From positions 6,397,257 through 6,461,256 of the forward strand of contig NZ_CP042913.1 in NCBI RefSeq assembly GCF_008065115.1: a DNA stretch of 64,000 bases, given 5' to 3'. The stretch's first letter is position 1, and every line of letters starts with the position of its first letter. The notes beneath the pieces are model-generated. The model was not told the DNA's origin. It made no database searches and worked only from the letters and a program-made list of their open reading frames with translations. The DNA is from Bythopirellula goksoeyrii (GTDB lineage Bacteria > Planctomycetota > Planctomycetia > Pirellulales > Lacipirellulaceae). This document shows positions 47,270 to 56,605 of this stretch, piece after piece. The translations under genes and the position numbers were made by a program.

Positions 47270-47751
47270 TCCCCCGCTCGCGGCTTGGCATTTCCGTGTT
47301 CCACCACCCCGAACAAGTGCCCGCCGTGATCCGCGCCGCTCCAGAAGCCGGCGTAGTGGTCCTGGTAGATCATCACACGCGCCGTGTAGGTTCCCAACCC
47401 AGGAAAGCCTATGTTGTCGACCGTTATCACCGGCGTGTCGCCGGCCCATTTGATCGGGAGAGCGATGGGGAGCGTCACGTCGTGATCCCCGTATTGAATC
47501 CGGGCGACGAAAAGCCAGTTGTCGTCTTCCAGATGTTTCACGCTGGTGAGTTCATAGCGTTCCGCTTGCGGGTTGATCTTCTCTTGTCCGGTGACGGTAA
47601 AATTTCCCACCAAGGTGGCGCCCGTCAGCGACTTCGCTAACTCGGTGTCGCGTGCTGATTGTGATTCAATCGCAGCAGGCTCGTCGGCAGCGGCGCTCGG
47701 CGTCCAGCAGAGAGGGGCCAGCAGACACAAGATTTTCGTAGTACGTAACAT
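47266..47751 (-). CDS. Small exported hypothetical protein
   Basis: About 161 residues from ATG 47751 (MLRTTKILC), with signal peptide CLLAPLCWTPSAAA. A beta-rich core follows (LVGNFTVTGQEKI, ERYELTSVKHLEDDNWLFV, GDHDVTLPIALPIKWAGDTP, FWSGADHGGHLFG). It is recognisable as a planctomycete exported type, but no family name is known to me. It is convergent with the penicillin acylase gene, overlapping it by four bases. Confidence 0.75.
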   Translation of the reverse strand: MLRTTKILCLLAPLCWTPSAAADEPAAIESQSARDTELAKSLTGATLVGNFTVTGQEKINPQAERYELTSVKHLEDDNWLFVARIQYGDHDVTLPIALPIKWAGDTPVITVDNIGFPGLGTYTARVMIYQDHYAGFWSGADHGGHLFGVVEHGNAKPRAGD

Positions 47752-47827
47752 GGCGTGTGGCTCCTTGAGGGATAAAGACTCACAACAGACCGCGGCACAT
47801 TCTACCATGTTTCAGCAGCAAACGAAG

Positions 47828-47855
47828 AAAGCCCCGGCAAATTTGGCCGGGGCTT
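47828..47855. terminator. Strong hairpin terminator-like element
   Basis: AAAGCCCCGGC and GCCGGGGCTTT form a near-perfect 11-bp stem around AAATTTG. It lies just after the stop of the minus-strand gene at 47881-48387, and the minus-strand copy runs into a T-rich tail (TTTCTTCG). It would end that transcript. Confidence 0.7.
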
Positions 47856-47880
47856 TCGCTAAGTCTCGTATGCCCGGCGC

Positions 47881-48387
47881 TTAACGCCCTGGGAAATAGT
47901 TCCCTAGATTCATAAACTGCTTGTTGCCACCAGTTGTCGGCATGCCTTCATTCTGATTCTTGTTGAGACTCCCTTGCCCGTTGCTCATGCGGACCTGCTT
48001 TTTCAGGCGGCGAATTTCCTCGGCTTGGCGCTGATTGGTTTCCATTTGCTGCAGCTGGGGTCGGACGTAGGCGTAGTAGTTTGGCAGGCTGGTGCCGGTC
48101 TCCAATAGGTCCATGCTCAAGTAGGGGCTCACCGTGGGAGCGTGCTGAATGTCTTGGAATGGTTTGTTGCCAGTCAATTGAACGGGCTGAGAGATCGCCG
48201 CTTGTTGTGGCGTCATCATCTGTCGATTGTTACCCTGCGCGGAGCCAAAATACACAGCAGCCGGCGTGGAATATACTGGTCCCCCATGATAGGTCTGCCC
48301 CTGGGATTCGGTTGCGGCAAGAGTTATCAGACAGGCACACACGAGTCCCACCTTGGTTCGCAAATAAGTGTCGTGATAGAGGTTCAT
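47881..48387 (-). CDS. Exported hypothetical protein with coiled-coil segment
   Basis: About 168 residues with signal peptide (VGLVCACLITLAATESQGQ). GAGGAG lies about seven bases before the ATG. After a low-complexity part (NNRQMMTPQQAAISQPVQL) comes LLETGTSLPNYYAYVRPQLQQ, then a helical stretch ETNQRQAEEIRRLKKQVR that could form a short coiled coil. It ends GGNKQFMNLGNYFPGR. This pattern is seen in planctomycete exported proteins of unknown role. Confidence 0.75.
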   Translation of the reverse strand: MNLYHDTYLRTKVGLVCACLITLAATESQGQTYHGGPVYSTPAAVYFGSAQGNNRQMMTPQQAAISQPVQLTGNKPFQDIQHAPTVSPYLSMDLLETGTSLPNYYAYVRPQLQQMETNQRQAEEIRRLKKQVRMSNGQGSLNKNQNEGMPTTGGNKQFMNLGNYFPGR

Positions 48388-48701
48388 AAAGTCGCTCCTC
48401 GTAAATGGTGTTCAATCGGTGGCGCCCAATCGTCGTGCTTGAGCAGGTCCTATATTCCTTATAATCGTCAAAGTTTCACAGAAACTGTTGCCGAATCGTG
48501 GTTTCCACCCGCTATCGCCAGCACTGCTAGTGGAAGTTTCTTGCTGAATTCTGTGGTTCAACCTCCACGAAATAGCCGAAAACAGGCACAGAGTGCTATA
48601 CTTGACTTACTTGACCAAGTTAGTTATGATTCTGGTGTTCCTTGATTAGAGTACCGCACGAGGATCCCTGGCTGCGAGAAACTAGTCAATTTGAGCGGTA
48701 C

Positions 48702-48744
48702 GGCGCTAGCCGCCGGTAGCTGTGAATTACCGGTGGCTAGCGCC
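48702..48744. repeat. Long hairpin in the cysH leader
   Basis: GGCGCTAGCCGCCGGTA (48702-48718) and TACCGGTGGCTAGCGCC (48728-48744) pair over 17 bp with one mismatch and a nine-base loop. A partial relative is at 56925-56945. It lies 60 bases before cysH in the 419-base gap; the rest of that gap shows nothing. It could be a regulatory leader or an inserted repeat. Confidence 0.7.
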
Positions 48745-48806
48745 AATCCGCTCACTATCAGGATTCTTCAAGTTTTTGATTGTCATTCCACTAGGAATCT
48801 CCTGCC

Positions 48807-49613
48807 ATGCCTACGATGACTTCTGTCAAACATGACCAACTCCAGACTTCGACCAAAGCCTGGCCTCCCCATGCGCCACAGCAACTGGAACCGACCCCCG
48901 AGCTCATGGCCGAACTAGCCGCTGCCAGTGCTCGATTGGAGTCGGCCTCTCCCGAGGAGATCATCTCCTGGGCTCACGATCGTTTTGCGCCTTACCTCAC
49001 GATGGCCACCGCGTTTGGCCCCGAGGGGTGTGTGATTCTGTCGATGCTCGCCAAGGTGGCGCCGGAGACTTATGTCTTTAATCTCGACACCGGCTACCAG
49101 TTTCAGCAGACGCTCGACCTGCGAGATCGCATCGCGGAGAAGTATGGCATCGAGGTCGACATGCTCCAGCCTGAGTTGTCGGTTCCCGAATACGAGGCGT
49201 TGCACGGCGGGCCGCTCTACAAGACGAACCCCAATCAATGCTGCTTCGATCGCAAGATCAAAGTGTTGCGCCAAGCCGCCCAAGGCAAACACGCCTGGAT
49301 GAGTGGCATCCGCCGCGACCAAAGTGCCGATCGGGCCCAAGCCGCGATCATCGGTTGGGATAAAAAGTTCAATCTCGTGAAGGTCAGCCCGCTGGCGAAC
49401 TTTACGAAGAAAGACGTTTGGAATCGCATTCTCGCAGAGGACGTGCCTTACAATCCGCTGCACGACCAGGGTTACCCCAGCGTCGGTTGCTGGCCCTGCA
49501 CCAGGGCTGTTACCGACGGCGAAACCGACGAACGTGCCGGCCGTTGGAGCGGCACCGGCAAAACCGAATGCGGCCTGCACACGATCCAAGAATCCGAAGG
49601 TAGTGGAATCTGA
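48807..49613 (+). CDS. cysH: Assimilatory adenylyl-sulfate / phosphoadenylyl-sulfate reductase
   Basis: About 268 residues. The chain has ATAFGPEGCVILSM (PP-loop-like ATP/adenylyl binding), FNLDTGYQFQQT, SGIRRDQSADRA, and the four iron-sulfur cysteines as CC (145-146) and CWPC (228-231). The catalytic cysteine is Cys255 in TECGLH. The presence of the CC/CxxC cluster points to the iron-sulfur APS-reductase type, not the PAPS type. It reduces sulfate to sulfite for cysteine synthesis. The Rrf2 regulator gene follows by 98 bases on the same strand. AGGA is placed 10 bases before the ATG. Confidence 0.95.
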   Translation: MPTMTSVKHDQLQTSTKAWPPHAPQQLEPTPELMAELAAASARLESASPEEIISWAHDRFAPYLTMATAFGPEGCVILSMLAKVAPETYVFNLDTGYQFQQTLDLRDRIAEKYGIEVDMLQPELSVPEYEALHGGPLYKTNPNQCCFDRKIKVLRQAAQGKHAWMSGIRRDQSADRAQAAIIGWDKKFNLVKVSPLANFTKKDVWNRILAEDVPYNPLHDQGYPSVGCWPCTRAVTDGETDERAGRWSGTGKTECGLHTIQESEGSGI

Positions 49614-49711
49614 GAATGGTTGAGTGTTGAGGGTTTAGTGTTGAGAGAAAACCTCGATTGCTCCCTTTTCCGACTCTCAACCCTCATCACTAAACCCTCA
49701 ACTGTCCCGCC

Positions 49712-50137
49712 ATGAACCTCAGCGCTAAAACTGAATATGCTTGCCTGGCCATGCTGGAGTTGGCCCAGCATCATGCCTCGGGCGAACCGGTGCAACTGCG
49801 GTTGATTGCCGAGCGCCATGGGATTCCCGCGCAATTCTTGGTGCAAATCCTCCAGCAACTTAAACGGGCCGGCTTGGTGAACAGCACCCGCGGGGCGAGT
49901 GGTGGCTATCAACTTGCCCAGTCACCCCAGGAAGTGACGCTGGCCGATTTGCTGGAAGTCGTGGAAGGGTCCAGCGACTGCACCAGTTCGGCAGCCAACG
50001 CATCGCCGTTGGCCCCCGTGCTGCTGGAGGTGTGCGCCGAGCTGACCGCTATCCAGCGCCAGCGACTCGAAGCCATCACGCTCGCCGATCTCTTGGACCG
50101 CGCCGCCGTCGAGGCCGATCCGATGTGGTATATCTGA
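49712..50137 (+). CDS. Rrf2 family transcriptional regulator
   Basis: About 141 residues. The winged HTH is MNLSAKTEYACLAMLELAQ then LRLIAERHGIPAQFLVQILQ, typical of Rrf2, with the wing STRGASGGYQLA. IscR-type members use three close cysteines for a 2Fe-2S cluster; here only Cys94 and one about 20 residues later remain. Cluster binding is therefore doubtful, and a CymR-like cysteine-synthesis role is more likely. Position after cysH supports control of sulfur genes. The gap between the two genes holds a short imperfect inverted repeat (49617-49700). Confidence 0.9.
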   Translation: MNLSAKTEYACLAMLELAQHHASGEPVQLRLIAERHGIPAQFLVQILQQLKRAGLVNSTRGASGGYQLAQSPQEVTLADLLEVVEGSSDCTSSAANASPLAPVLLEVCAELTAIQRQRLEAITLADLLDRAAVEADPMWYI

Positions 50138-50479
50138 GTGAAGCTATTAGCTGTTAGTCGTTAGCTGTTAGCTGTTAGCCAGAAAGCGGGGTCGGGGTAT
50201 ATGGAGCAGATCTTTCGCGCTCTGCTTCGCTGGGGCTTCGCATCGCGGTTAACACGAATCTATTTCTTACAAAATACAAAACTATTTCCACTGGCTCTAT
50301 GAATCCCGTGGTTTTTGCGTGTTTCTCTCATGGTTTTGTCATACAAAATATCTGGCCGCATCGTGACTGGGCCCCGTGGTTGTGGCAACTGGGAGACCCA
50401 GTACCTACCGGCGGATCTTTAGCCACGACGCAACTCGGTGCGTGGTAAGAACGTTTTCGATTTTCAAAGATCTGAGGTC

Positions 50480-51385
50480 AGTTGTCAGTGGTCAGTGGTT
50501 GGTGGTGAGTGGTCAGTTGGACATTGGTCAGTGGACATTGGTCATTGGTCATTCTGGTAGCGGGCTGTGAAAACTGGATGATTCTATCTCACTCCTGCGC
50601 ACCGCAGGTGGGGTTTTGTCGCTGCACATTTTGTCGCAAACTTGTTCTACAAAACAAAACCCCCTCTCAATCGGTCGGTCCGCTGGGCTTCAACTCGTTG
50701 TCCGATCACGACTTGCGCGAATCACGTTGCCTCGGGTGCGGCGAGGTTTTGTAAACAGAACCCCTCCAAACTGGCCGCTACTTGCTCGCCCATACCGTCA
50801 AACTCACTGAGCGCGCGGACCTGGCGCGAGCAAACCCGCGGGACTCCGCGAGCGCTGGTAAGTTTCCATCACTTATCGCAAGTCCCATTATCTAGATGTC
50901 GCGAGAGATTTCCACAACTATTTTTGGGCCATCTCAAAAACAGCCGCGCAGCGACCATTGGCCAGCCTCGAACGAGAGTGACCGGAGGGGGCTGGGGTCT
51001 ATTGTAGCGCGCCTCTCCGAGTCGCATCTAATACTTATTGCCTATCCCAAAACTGATTTGACTCGTAGCCCCTCCCCGGCCGCTACCGCGTCCGACCCTC
51101 CCGAGGGAGGGTTTTTGTTATTACCCTCCTTCGGGAGGGTCGGCCTCTCAGGGCCGGGGAGGGGTATTGGGACAAGCACTTAGTTACGACTCGGAGAGTC
51201 GTGCTACAATGGGATGGGCATTTCTAGTTTTTTCGTTTTGCCGGCGTAGCAGCGGACAAGTGAAGCGATACAGCGGAAGTGCATCACCAACAACGGCCAC
51301 ACCACGATGCAGCTTAGGACGATGATTTTGCAGGAGTTCGGAAGTTGATTCCTGAATTCGGCGTTTACCGCTTAGACAGGATACG
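50480..51385 (-). repeat. Right arm of the large imperfect inverted repeat
   Basis: Reverse complement of the left arm (42170-43012), in mirrored order: CGCACCGCAGG (50597), GTTCTACAAAACAAAACCCCC (50644, in part), TCACGACTTGCGCGAATCAC (50706), GCGCGCGGACCTGG (50811), GCGACCATTGGCCAGCC (50949), imperfect palindrome (51009-51025), palindrome CGACTCGGAGAGTCG (51187-51201), and the GGAGTTCGGAAGTTGATTCC block. It has one extra GC-rich palindrome block at 51069-51164. The 340 bases at 50138-50479 hold tandem TTAGCTG repeats (50145-50180) and no gene. Confidence 0.8.
51095..51116 (+). terminator. GC-rich hairpin with T-run inside nested palindromes
   Basis: ACCCTCCC, GA, GGGAGGGT (51095-51112) followed by TTTTT looks like a factor-independent terminator. 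It is nested in a larger inverted pair, CCCCTCCCCGGCC (51069-51081) and GGCCGGGGAGGGG (51152-51164). A shorter relative is at 57112-57153. No nearby plus-strand gene clearly needs it. Confidence 0.5.
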
Positions 51386-51486
51386 TAGCCCAACAAATTT
51401 GCGTCGGCAAGTGCAACCGAAGTAGACTTGTCCTTCAGAAAAAACTCGCAGTCCGTCAAGTCGATAGTCGCTTATTGTACCGAATT

Positions 51487-54400
51487 CTATCTTTTCCGTC
51501 TTCGACGTCTTGGCATGCGTGGACTTTCCGGCGAGACCTCGTCCACTGCGTCAACGTCTTTAAGCGCTTTGTTTGCTTCGTCAAGACCGGCACTTAGGAG
51601 TGTCTCTAAGAGGTCTAGACCCGCTGATCGTGTATCATCGAAACGTTGAAGAGTCATTGCGATCTCGACCAAATACGGTCCGACTTCATAGGCGTTGAAT
51701 TCCTGACGCCGAAGTTCATCAAAGCGAGTCTCTACTAATCTCTGCGCAAAGGCCAGAATCTCAGGTCTCAAATGAGGAAGAATATCAGTAAGTTGGCCTA
51801 ATACCTCCGCTGCCAACCCTCCGCTTACCGTTTCAATCTTCTCCGTTAGCTTTTGCAAGATAGCGGACGTTTGTTCGTCAGCAGGTAACGCTACCTCGTT
51901 CCAGAATAACCGTTGAATGGCGTTCGTTGCTTCTTCATTACCGAAGCTAATTACTTTCGCGACGATACTTGAGCAGTCTTTCGGCTTGTTTAGGTCGTCC
52001 CACAAGTTTGATGCAGCGTGTGCGACTCCAACCAAGAAAGCTGGTGAGGGACTCTCGCCTTGGAACAGGTGTCTATCGAGCAGTGGCGCACCCCACTCTG
52101 ACGTCTCGCCCAACAAAGCGCAAAGGGTTATCAGTTCACCCGCAGCCTGTTGATCAAACTCGTCCTCCGACGCAGTAAGACGTTCAAAGATCGCGTTGAG
52201 GAAGTCGGGGGCGAGAAACCTTGCAAGCATTGCGAGCAATCGACAACCAGACGTTTCAGACGCAAGCTGAGGGAATTTCACATACAATTTGGAAATCAGT
52301 GCTTTTCCCATTTCTTCCGAACAATACGAAGCTCGAACGAAACGAAGACTGTCGCAGAACATTCGCCACGTCTTGTAAGAGACCTCGTTGTCGAGCTGGA
52401 AGGATAGCGCGCCAATCCACCGATCACCCTGAGGATTGTTTTTGCTGAGAAGACTCTGTGTCAATGCAATGAGCGTGTAGTAAGAATTATCGGTGTCAAT
52501 GATTACTGCACCTAGATTTGCCCACAGGAAGCTTTGCTCCGGCTTCCATTCTTTCCTACCGCCGTCGACAACGACCGAACGGGTCGTGTCCCATGGTTTA
52601 GCGAGCCATGATTCCAACAGAACTATGATTTCCTCAGGTAGACCATCATCATCGCAGTGTGACCGCAAAACGTCAGACGCGGCAGATCGAAACGCCTCAC
52701 CTTCATCGCACGCGGAGCTGATTTCCTTGACAAGTGAGAAAACGAGTTCACGATCTTCGCTTGCCGAAAACCCTCGCAAAGTACGGTCGATATGCGTCGT
52801 CAGGCCTTTTGAGACCAGCAAACGAACGATCGCCGCAGCTCTCGACGGATTGGTTTCAGCAAGTTTGGATAACTCATCTGCTGCGGCTGGGCCCCCTCCT
52901 TGTTCCTCGAATCCACCTTCCACTTCACGCCTCTCAAATCGATCGGGTTTTGGCTTAGAGAATGCGTCAACCAATTCATCGTCGCCAGCGGTTTCCATTT
53001 CTCCTTGTTCCATTGGCGGAATGGTCTTTACCCATCCGGAATGCCCCCTTATGAGTTCCCGATCCCAATTTGGCAAGTCAGTTTTTTCGCCTTCAATGAA
53101 CTGCGCGAGTGAATCGGACCGAAATTCCGGCGGGATTGCGTCAAGTAGATGGAGGCGAGATTCTCGATCCCACTCTAGCTGAGATTCGCATGGTTCGATT
53201 TCTGATTTGTATTTGCTCCATCCGCGAATTTTGTCGGTGAGTTGTTCACTATGCCCCTCCTTTAGATGAGGAAAAAGTTGAGTGATTAGCCGAACAGACT
53301 GCGATCCCTGCGTATCACCATATTGACCAACAGTAAATCGTCGATCGTCACACATAAGGTACCCGAAGACATCTTCGGTACAGGTTCTAACAGCATTCAT
53401 CAATCCATCAATGAATATGCGATGCACTATGGCGTTTTCCGATTGCCAGTGTCGCCGAAACAAGCTCACGAAAGTTTCGGGATTCTCTTTTGACACGATA
53501 TCGACGCATGTTTGTATCGCCGTCAGTATCGGCGACTCACGAGGATACTCTCGATCATCCAACCACCAGCAACTGCCAACATAGTGCGCCAGAGCTGACC
53601 CCTCGTATCCGTTGTGAAACTCTACGGCAGTTGCCACTAGCCATGGAGTTATCTCATTTAGGAAAACAGCAGGTGCCGCCTTCGCAATTTCTTCTAGGTC
53701 ATACCATCCTTCACGTGATTCCAAAGGACTGTTGTGTCGGCTTTTTGACTCAGGCTGCTCGTTGGTCGGTGTGGAAATAACTCGCGCAGCGAGTCGCGCA
53801 GCATCCTCCGGTGCGTCGACAGACATAACTCCGACTATTGTCTCGACTTGATAGCTGCGTCCGTGGTTTTGCTTGATTCGTGTAGCTATTCGTTCGATAA
53901 GCGAAACGACTTCGGGCGTCCATATGCCGCAATGCTCCATTGCTCGCAACGTCATCCCGTCAAATTCGCTGTGTTTCGACCAGTATTCTTTAATAAGTCT
54001 GAAGGCAGCGTCCCAGTCAAATTTCCACGCGTCAATGAGCACGGAGAGCAGTGGCCATTGCTCAGTAGTAGGATCGCTCATGATGCTAGGCAGATGAGAA
54101 TCCTTAAGCGCCTCAAACCAAGCTGGGTTGTTGTTTATGCCACTGAGAATCTTCAGCCGGAGTTCCTCATCGCCCAGCCAGTGGCCAATGATGGCGATTT
54201 CATGCTCGGTCGGATCGGGTTGGCGACAGAAAAAAGCGACAAGTAGAAACCTTACATGGGGGCGTGGTTGATGAGTGAGGATTGTATCGACTTCTGAAGC
54301 GTATTTCTCCTTGGCGTTGTCCCTAAGATACGTTAACACGGCCCAAATCGTCGGCCGTTTGAATATAGTTTCTTGGTGTTTCAGAACGAATTCGGACAAT

Positions 54401-56337
54401 GAGGCATTCGCTTCGGCGAACATTCTCGCCACCGCGTACTCTTGAATGGTTTGGTGCGAGAACCTGAGTTGGTTGTTCTCGCGTTCCAGAAGCCCTGCAG
54501 AACACAACTTGGTGACGATCGCCTCATCGCCTTCCATAGCGGCCATCGGAGCCCAAATGGATTCAGTGTCTACCAGTTTCTTCGTCAGTTGATTAACAAA
54601 TGCCATTTTCTCTTTTGTAGTCACGACGGCATTCCAAAACTCACCCAACATCTCAGAGTAAGTTTCAAACGTTCGGGCCCCGGAAACCGCTCTCAATTGC
54701 AGGAACATCGACAGGTGCTGTGGCGTACGGAGTAGTTCCTTTAACTTTGGTTGAATTTGATCCGCGTCAATGCCCGCGCCTCGCAGCTTTTCGCTGGCTT
54801 CGTCCCATGTCGGCAGGTCAAGCGAAAAGGTTCGCGGATTCATCCGCCGAAATCGAGGGTCGTAAGAAAAATCAAAGTTCCTGCAGGAACTGATAACGTG
54901 GACATTCGGAAGTCTGCTACATCTTGCAAGAAAAACAAGTAGATCATTCAGTCTCGACGAAGTCAGATCGACTGTACTTGCCAATGCGTCAAGCTGATCC
55001 ACCAACACTACAACGGGCTCTCGCGCTGATACCGTTTGAACCAAGTCGTGAAAGGTCAGGTCGGTACCTAGCTCGTCACGTGCCCATTCGTCTAATGACT
55101 TATTGTGAGGAAACAGATCAGCCTTGATCGCGAGTAAGGCATGTCCCTTCGCGATGAATTTGTTTCCAATGCGCGCCAACAAACAAGTCTTGCCGGTTCC
55201 GGGTTTTCCCAGCAAAAGCGACACGTTGTGGTGTTGATCGAGCTCACTAAGATTGTCTTCAACACTTAGGTGAATACGCTCTTCATCGTTTAGCTCATAT
55301 CGCAGTAGCCAGTCGGAGATACGCAGCATTTCAGCTCGCAAGCCTGCGAGCCCCTGAGGCTTTGTGGAATGTGTAACCGTGGCGTCCGTGTCTGGTTTTT
55401 TCGGTTCGAGTGGTTGCCTCGGTTCCAAAGTTGGTCCCCAAACATCGAGTGGCAAACTCTTCACTGTTGCAACGAAGAATGCGGCAGCAGTGTGGCACGC
55501 AAACCCGGTCCATTCAGCTCCGCGTTTGAATCCTACTATGTCACTGATACCCCTTACGCAAAGCAGGGGCAGTTGGTGATCGTGGCAGACCAAAAAGACA
55601 CCACCGGCTTCCATTTCCACATATTCGATGTGGCGAGCTACTTGCTTGAATTGAGCGACGAGTGCGGCGTCTTTGACCAATGTGTTGGACGTAGCCAAAC
55701 ACGCGTCATGGAATTTCGGCAGTCTCCTAGCCCCGAAGTGGCGCCGAATCGACTTCAAGATTTCGTCTCGATGATCGTCTTCGCCATAAATCCGCTCGTC
55801 CGAATCCGTTTCGGGAATCTCAAGTGTGGGTTTCTCGGCCCCAAGTTTGCTGGTGGTATTCCAGTTTCCAAGTGTGCTTTCCTGACTTGGGATCCAACTC
55901 AATAAGTTCTGGACATCACGGTGAACAGGCCCGCCTCCCGTCGCATATTCACTTGTTCCACCATCAATGGCAGCTTGCACGGCAAAGTCAACGATGCGCG
56001 AGGCCAATACAACGTCACCCAAAGAGAAATCGTCGTTGGGAAAAGCACCGGCAATTCCTACTAGTACGAACCACTTGGGCTCAAGATCAATGACCATGTT
56101 ATTAGCGACCTGCTGTGCTGATCCCTGGCCTTGGCCTGGAGTTCTTGCTATCGCAACATTCACCGGCTTTTTGTCGGCAGTTTCTATACTCCCGTATTCG
56201 TAGAACCAACGACCTTGCGTCACGACTTGCCGGTCCGGTACTCGGTCCAAGACGGCTTTGTACTCGTCCGGCCTAATCGTAATGACCGCGAAGTCGACTT
56301 TACCTCTTACGGCTTCGACGTTAATGGTGTCTGACAT
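51487..56337 (-). CDS. Phosphorylase-STAND NTPase protein, putative NLR-like defence protein
   Basis: About 1616 residues. Residues ~13-295 are a nucleoside-phosphorylase/MTA-SAH-nucleosidase-like domain: VLVGIAGAF, LGDVVLASRIVDF, then VEMEAGG (240-246) and RGISDIVGFKRG (262-273), matching the MEaaG and RxxSD substrate-site motifs. A NACHT/STAND-type NTPase follows: GKPGTGKT (377-384) Walker A, VVVLVDQLDAL (442-452) Walker B and SSCR (483-486) sensor-like segment. HQTIQEYAVARMF near 640 is typical of the winged-helix end of STAND modules. About 950 residues of helical, repeat-like sensor region with few marked motifs follow. The last residues are highly basic (PRMPRRRRRKR). It is a single gene with no nearby partner. 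Effector-NTPase-sensor order is that of bacterial and fungal NLR-type immune proteins. Confidence 0.85.
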   Translation of the reverse strand: MSDTINVEAVRGKVDFAVITIRPDEYKAVLDRVPDRQVVTQGRWFYEYGSIETADKKPVNVAIARTPGQGQGSAQQVANNMVIDLEPKWFVLVGIAGAFPNDDFSLGDVVLASRIVDFAVQAAIDGGTSEYATGGGPVHRDVQNLLSWIPSQESTLGNWNTTSKLGAEKPTLEIPETDSDERIYGEDDHRDEILKSIRRHFGARRLPKFHDACLATSNTLVKDAALVAQFKQVARHIEYVEMEAGGVFLVCHDHQLPLLCVRGISDIVGFKRGAEWTGFACHTAAAFFVATVKSLPLDVWGPTLEPRQPLEPKKPDTDATVTHSTKPQGLAGLRAEMLRISDWLLRYELNDEERIHLSVEDNLSELDQHHNVSLLLGKPGTGKTCLLARIGNKFIAKGHALLAIKADLFPHNKSLDEWARDELGTDLTFHDLVQTVSAREPVVVLVDQLDALASTVDLTSSRLNDLLVFLARCSRLPNVHVISSCRNFDFSYDPRFRRMNPRTFSLDLPTWDEASEKLRGAGIDADQIQPKLKELLRTPQHLSMFLQLRAVSGARTFETYSEMLGEFWNAVVTTKEKMAFVNQLTKKLVDTESIWAPMAAMEGDEAIVTKLCSAGLLERENNQLRFSHQTIQEYAVARMFAEANASLSEFVLKHQETIFKRPTIWAVLTYLRDNAKEKYASEVDTILTHQPRPHVRFLLVAFFCRQPDPTEHEIAIIGHWLGDEELRLKILSGINNNPAWFEALKDSHLPSIMSDPTTEQWPLLSVLIDAWKFDWDAAFRLIKEYWSKHSEFDGMTLRAMEHCGIWTPEVVSLIERIATRIKQNHGRSYQVETIVGVMSVDAPEDAARLAARVISTPTNEQPESKSRHNSPLESREGWYDLEEIAKAAPAVFLNEITPWLVATAVEFHNGYEGSALAHYVGSCWWLDDREYPRESPILTAIQTCVDIVSKENPETFVSLFRRHWQSENAIVHRIFIDGLMNAVRTCTEDVFGYLMCDDRRFTVGQYGDTQGSQSVRLITQLFPHLKEGHSEQLTDKIRGWSKYKSEIEPCESQLEWDRESRLHLLDAIPPEFRSDSLAQFIEGEKTDLPNWDRELIRGHSGWVKTIPPMEQGEMETAGDDELVDAFSKPKPDRFERREVEGGFEEQGGGPAAADELSKLAETNPSRAAAIVRLLVSKGLTTHIDRTLRGFSASEDRELVFSLVKEISSACDEGEAFRSAASDVLRSHCDDDGLPEEIIVLLESWLAKPWDTTRSVVVDGGRKEWKPEQSFLWANLGAVIIDTDNSYYTLIALTQSLLSKNNPQGDRWIGALSFQLDNEVSYKTWRMFCDSLRFVRASYCSEEMGKALISKLYVKFPQLASETSGCRLLAMLARFLAPDFLNAIFERLTASEDEFDQQAAGELITLCALLGETSEWGAPLLDRHLFQGESPSPAFLVGVAHAASNLWDDLNKPKDCSSIVAKVISFGNEEATNAIQRLFWNEVALPADEQTSAILQKLTEKIETVSGGLAAEVLGQLTDILPHLRPEILAFAQRLVETRFDELRRQEFNAYEVGPYLVEIAMTLQRFDDTRSAGLDLLETLLSAGLDEANKALKDVDAVDEVSPESPRMPRRRRRKR

Positions 56338-56605
56338 GTTTCATCAATTGGAGCTGGCTTGGGCTATCGCCAACGCTCGTGGATTAGTGGGATCTTGCTA
56401 CCGAGTAGACAACCATGAGGTAATCGTAGCGCACGTTTGATTCTGATGTTTCTAGAATCGATTTGCATTTTAACGGAACAACCACATGGGTGCTAGCAAC
56501 CCAACTCGCTTCAGCCCGACACTTCAATGCATCTCAGCACTGCCTCCCAAATTGCCTCGGTCAGTCAGACCATAGAATCCTGCTGAAGTTCTCAATCCCG
56601 CCTCG

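Noticed and set aside
51184-51459. Possible gene between the inverted arm and the STAND gene
   Set aside because: It lies mostly in the right repeat arm.
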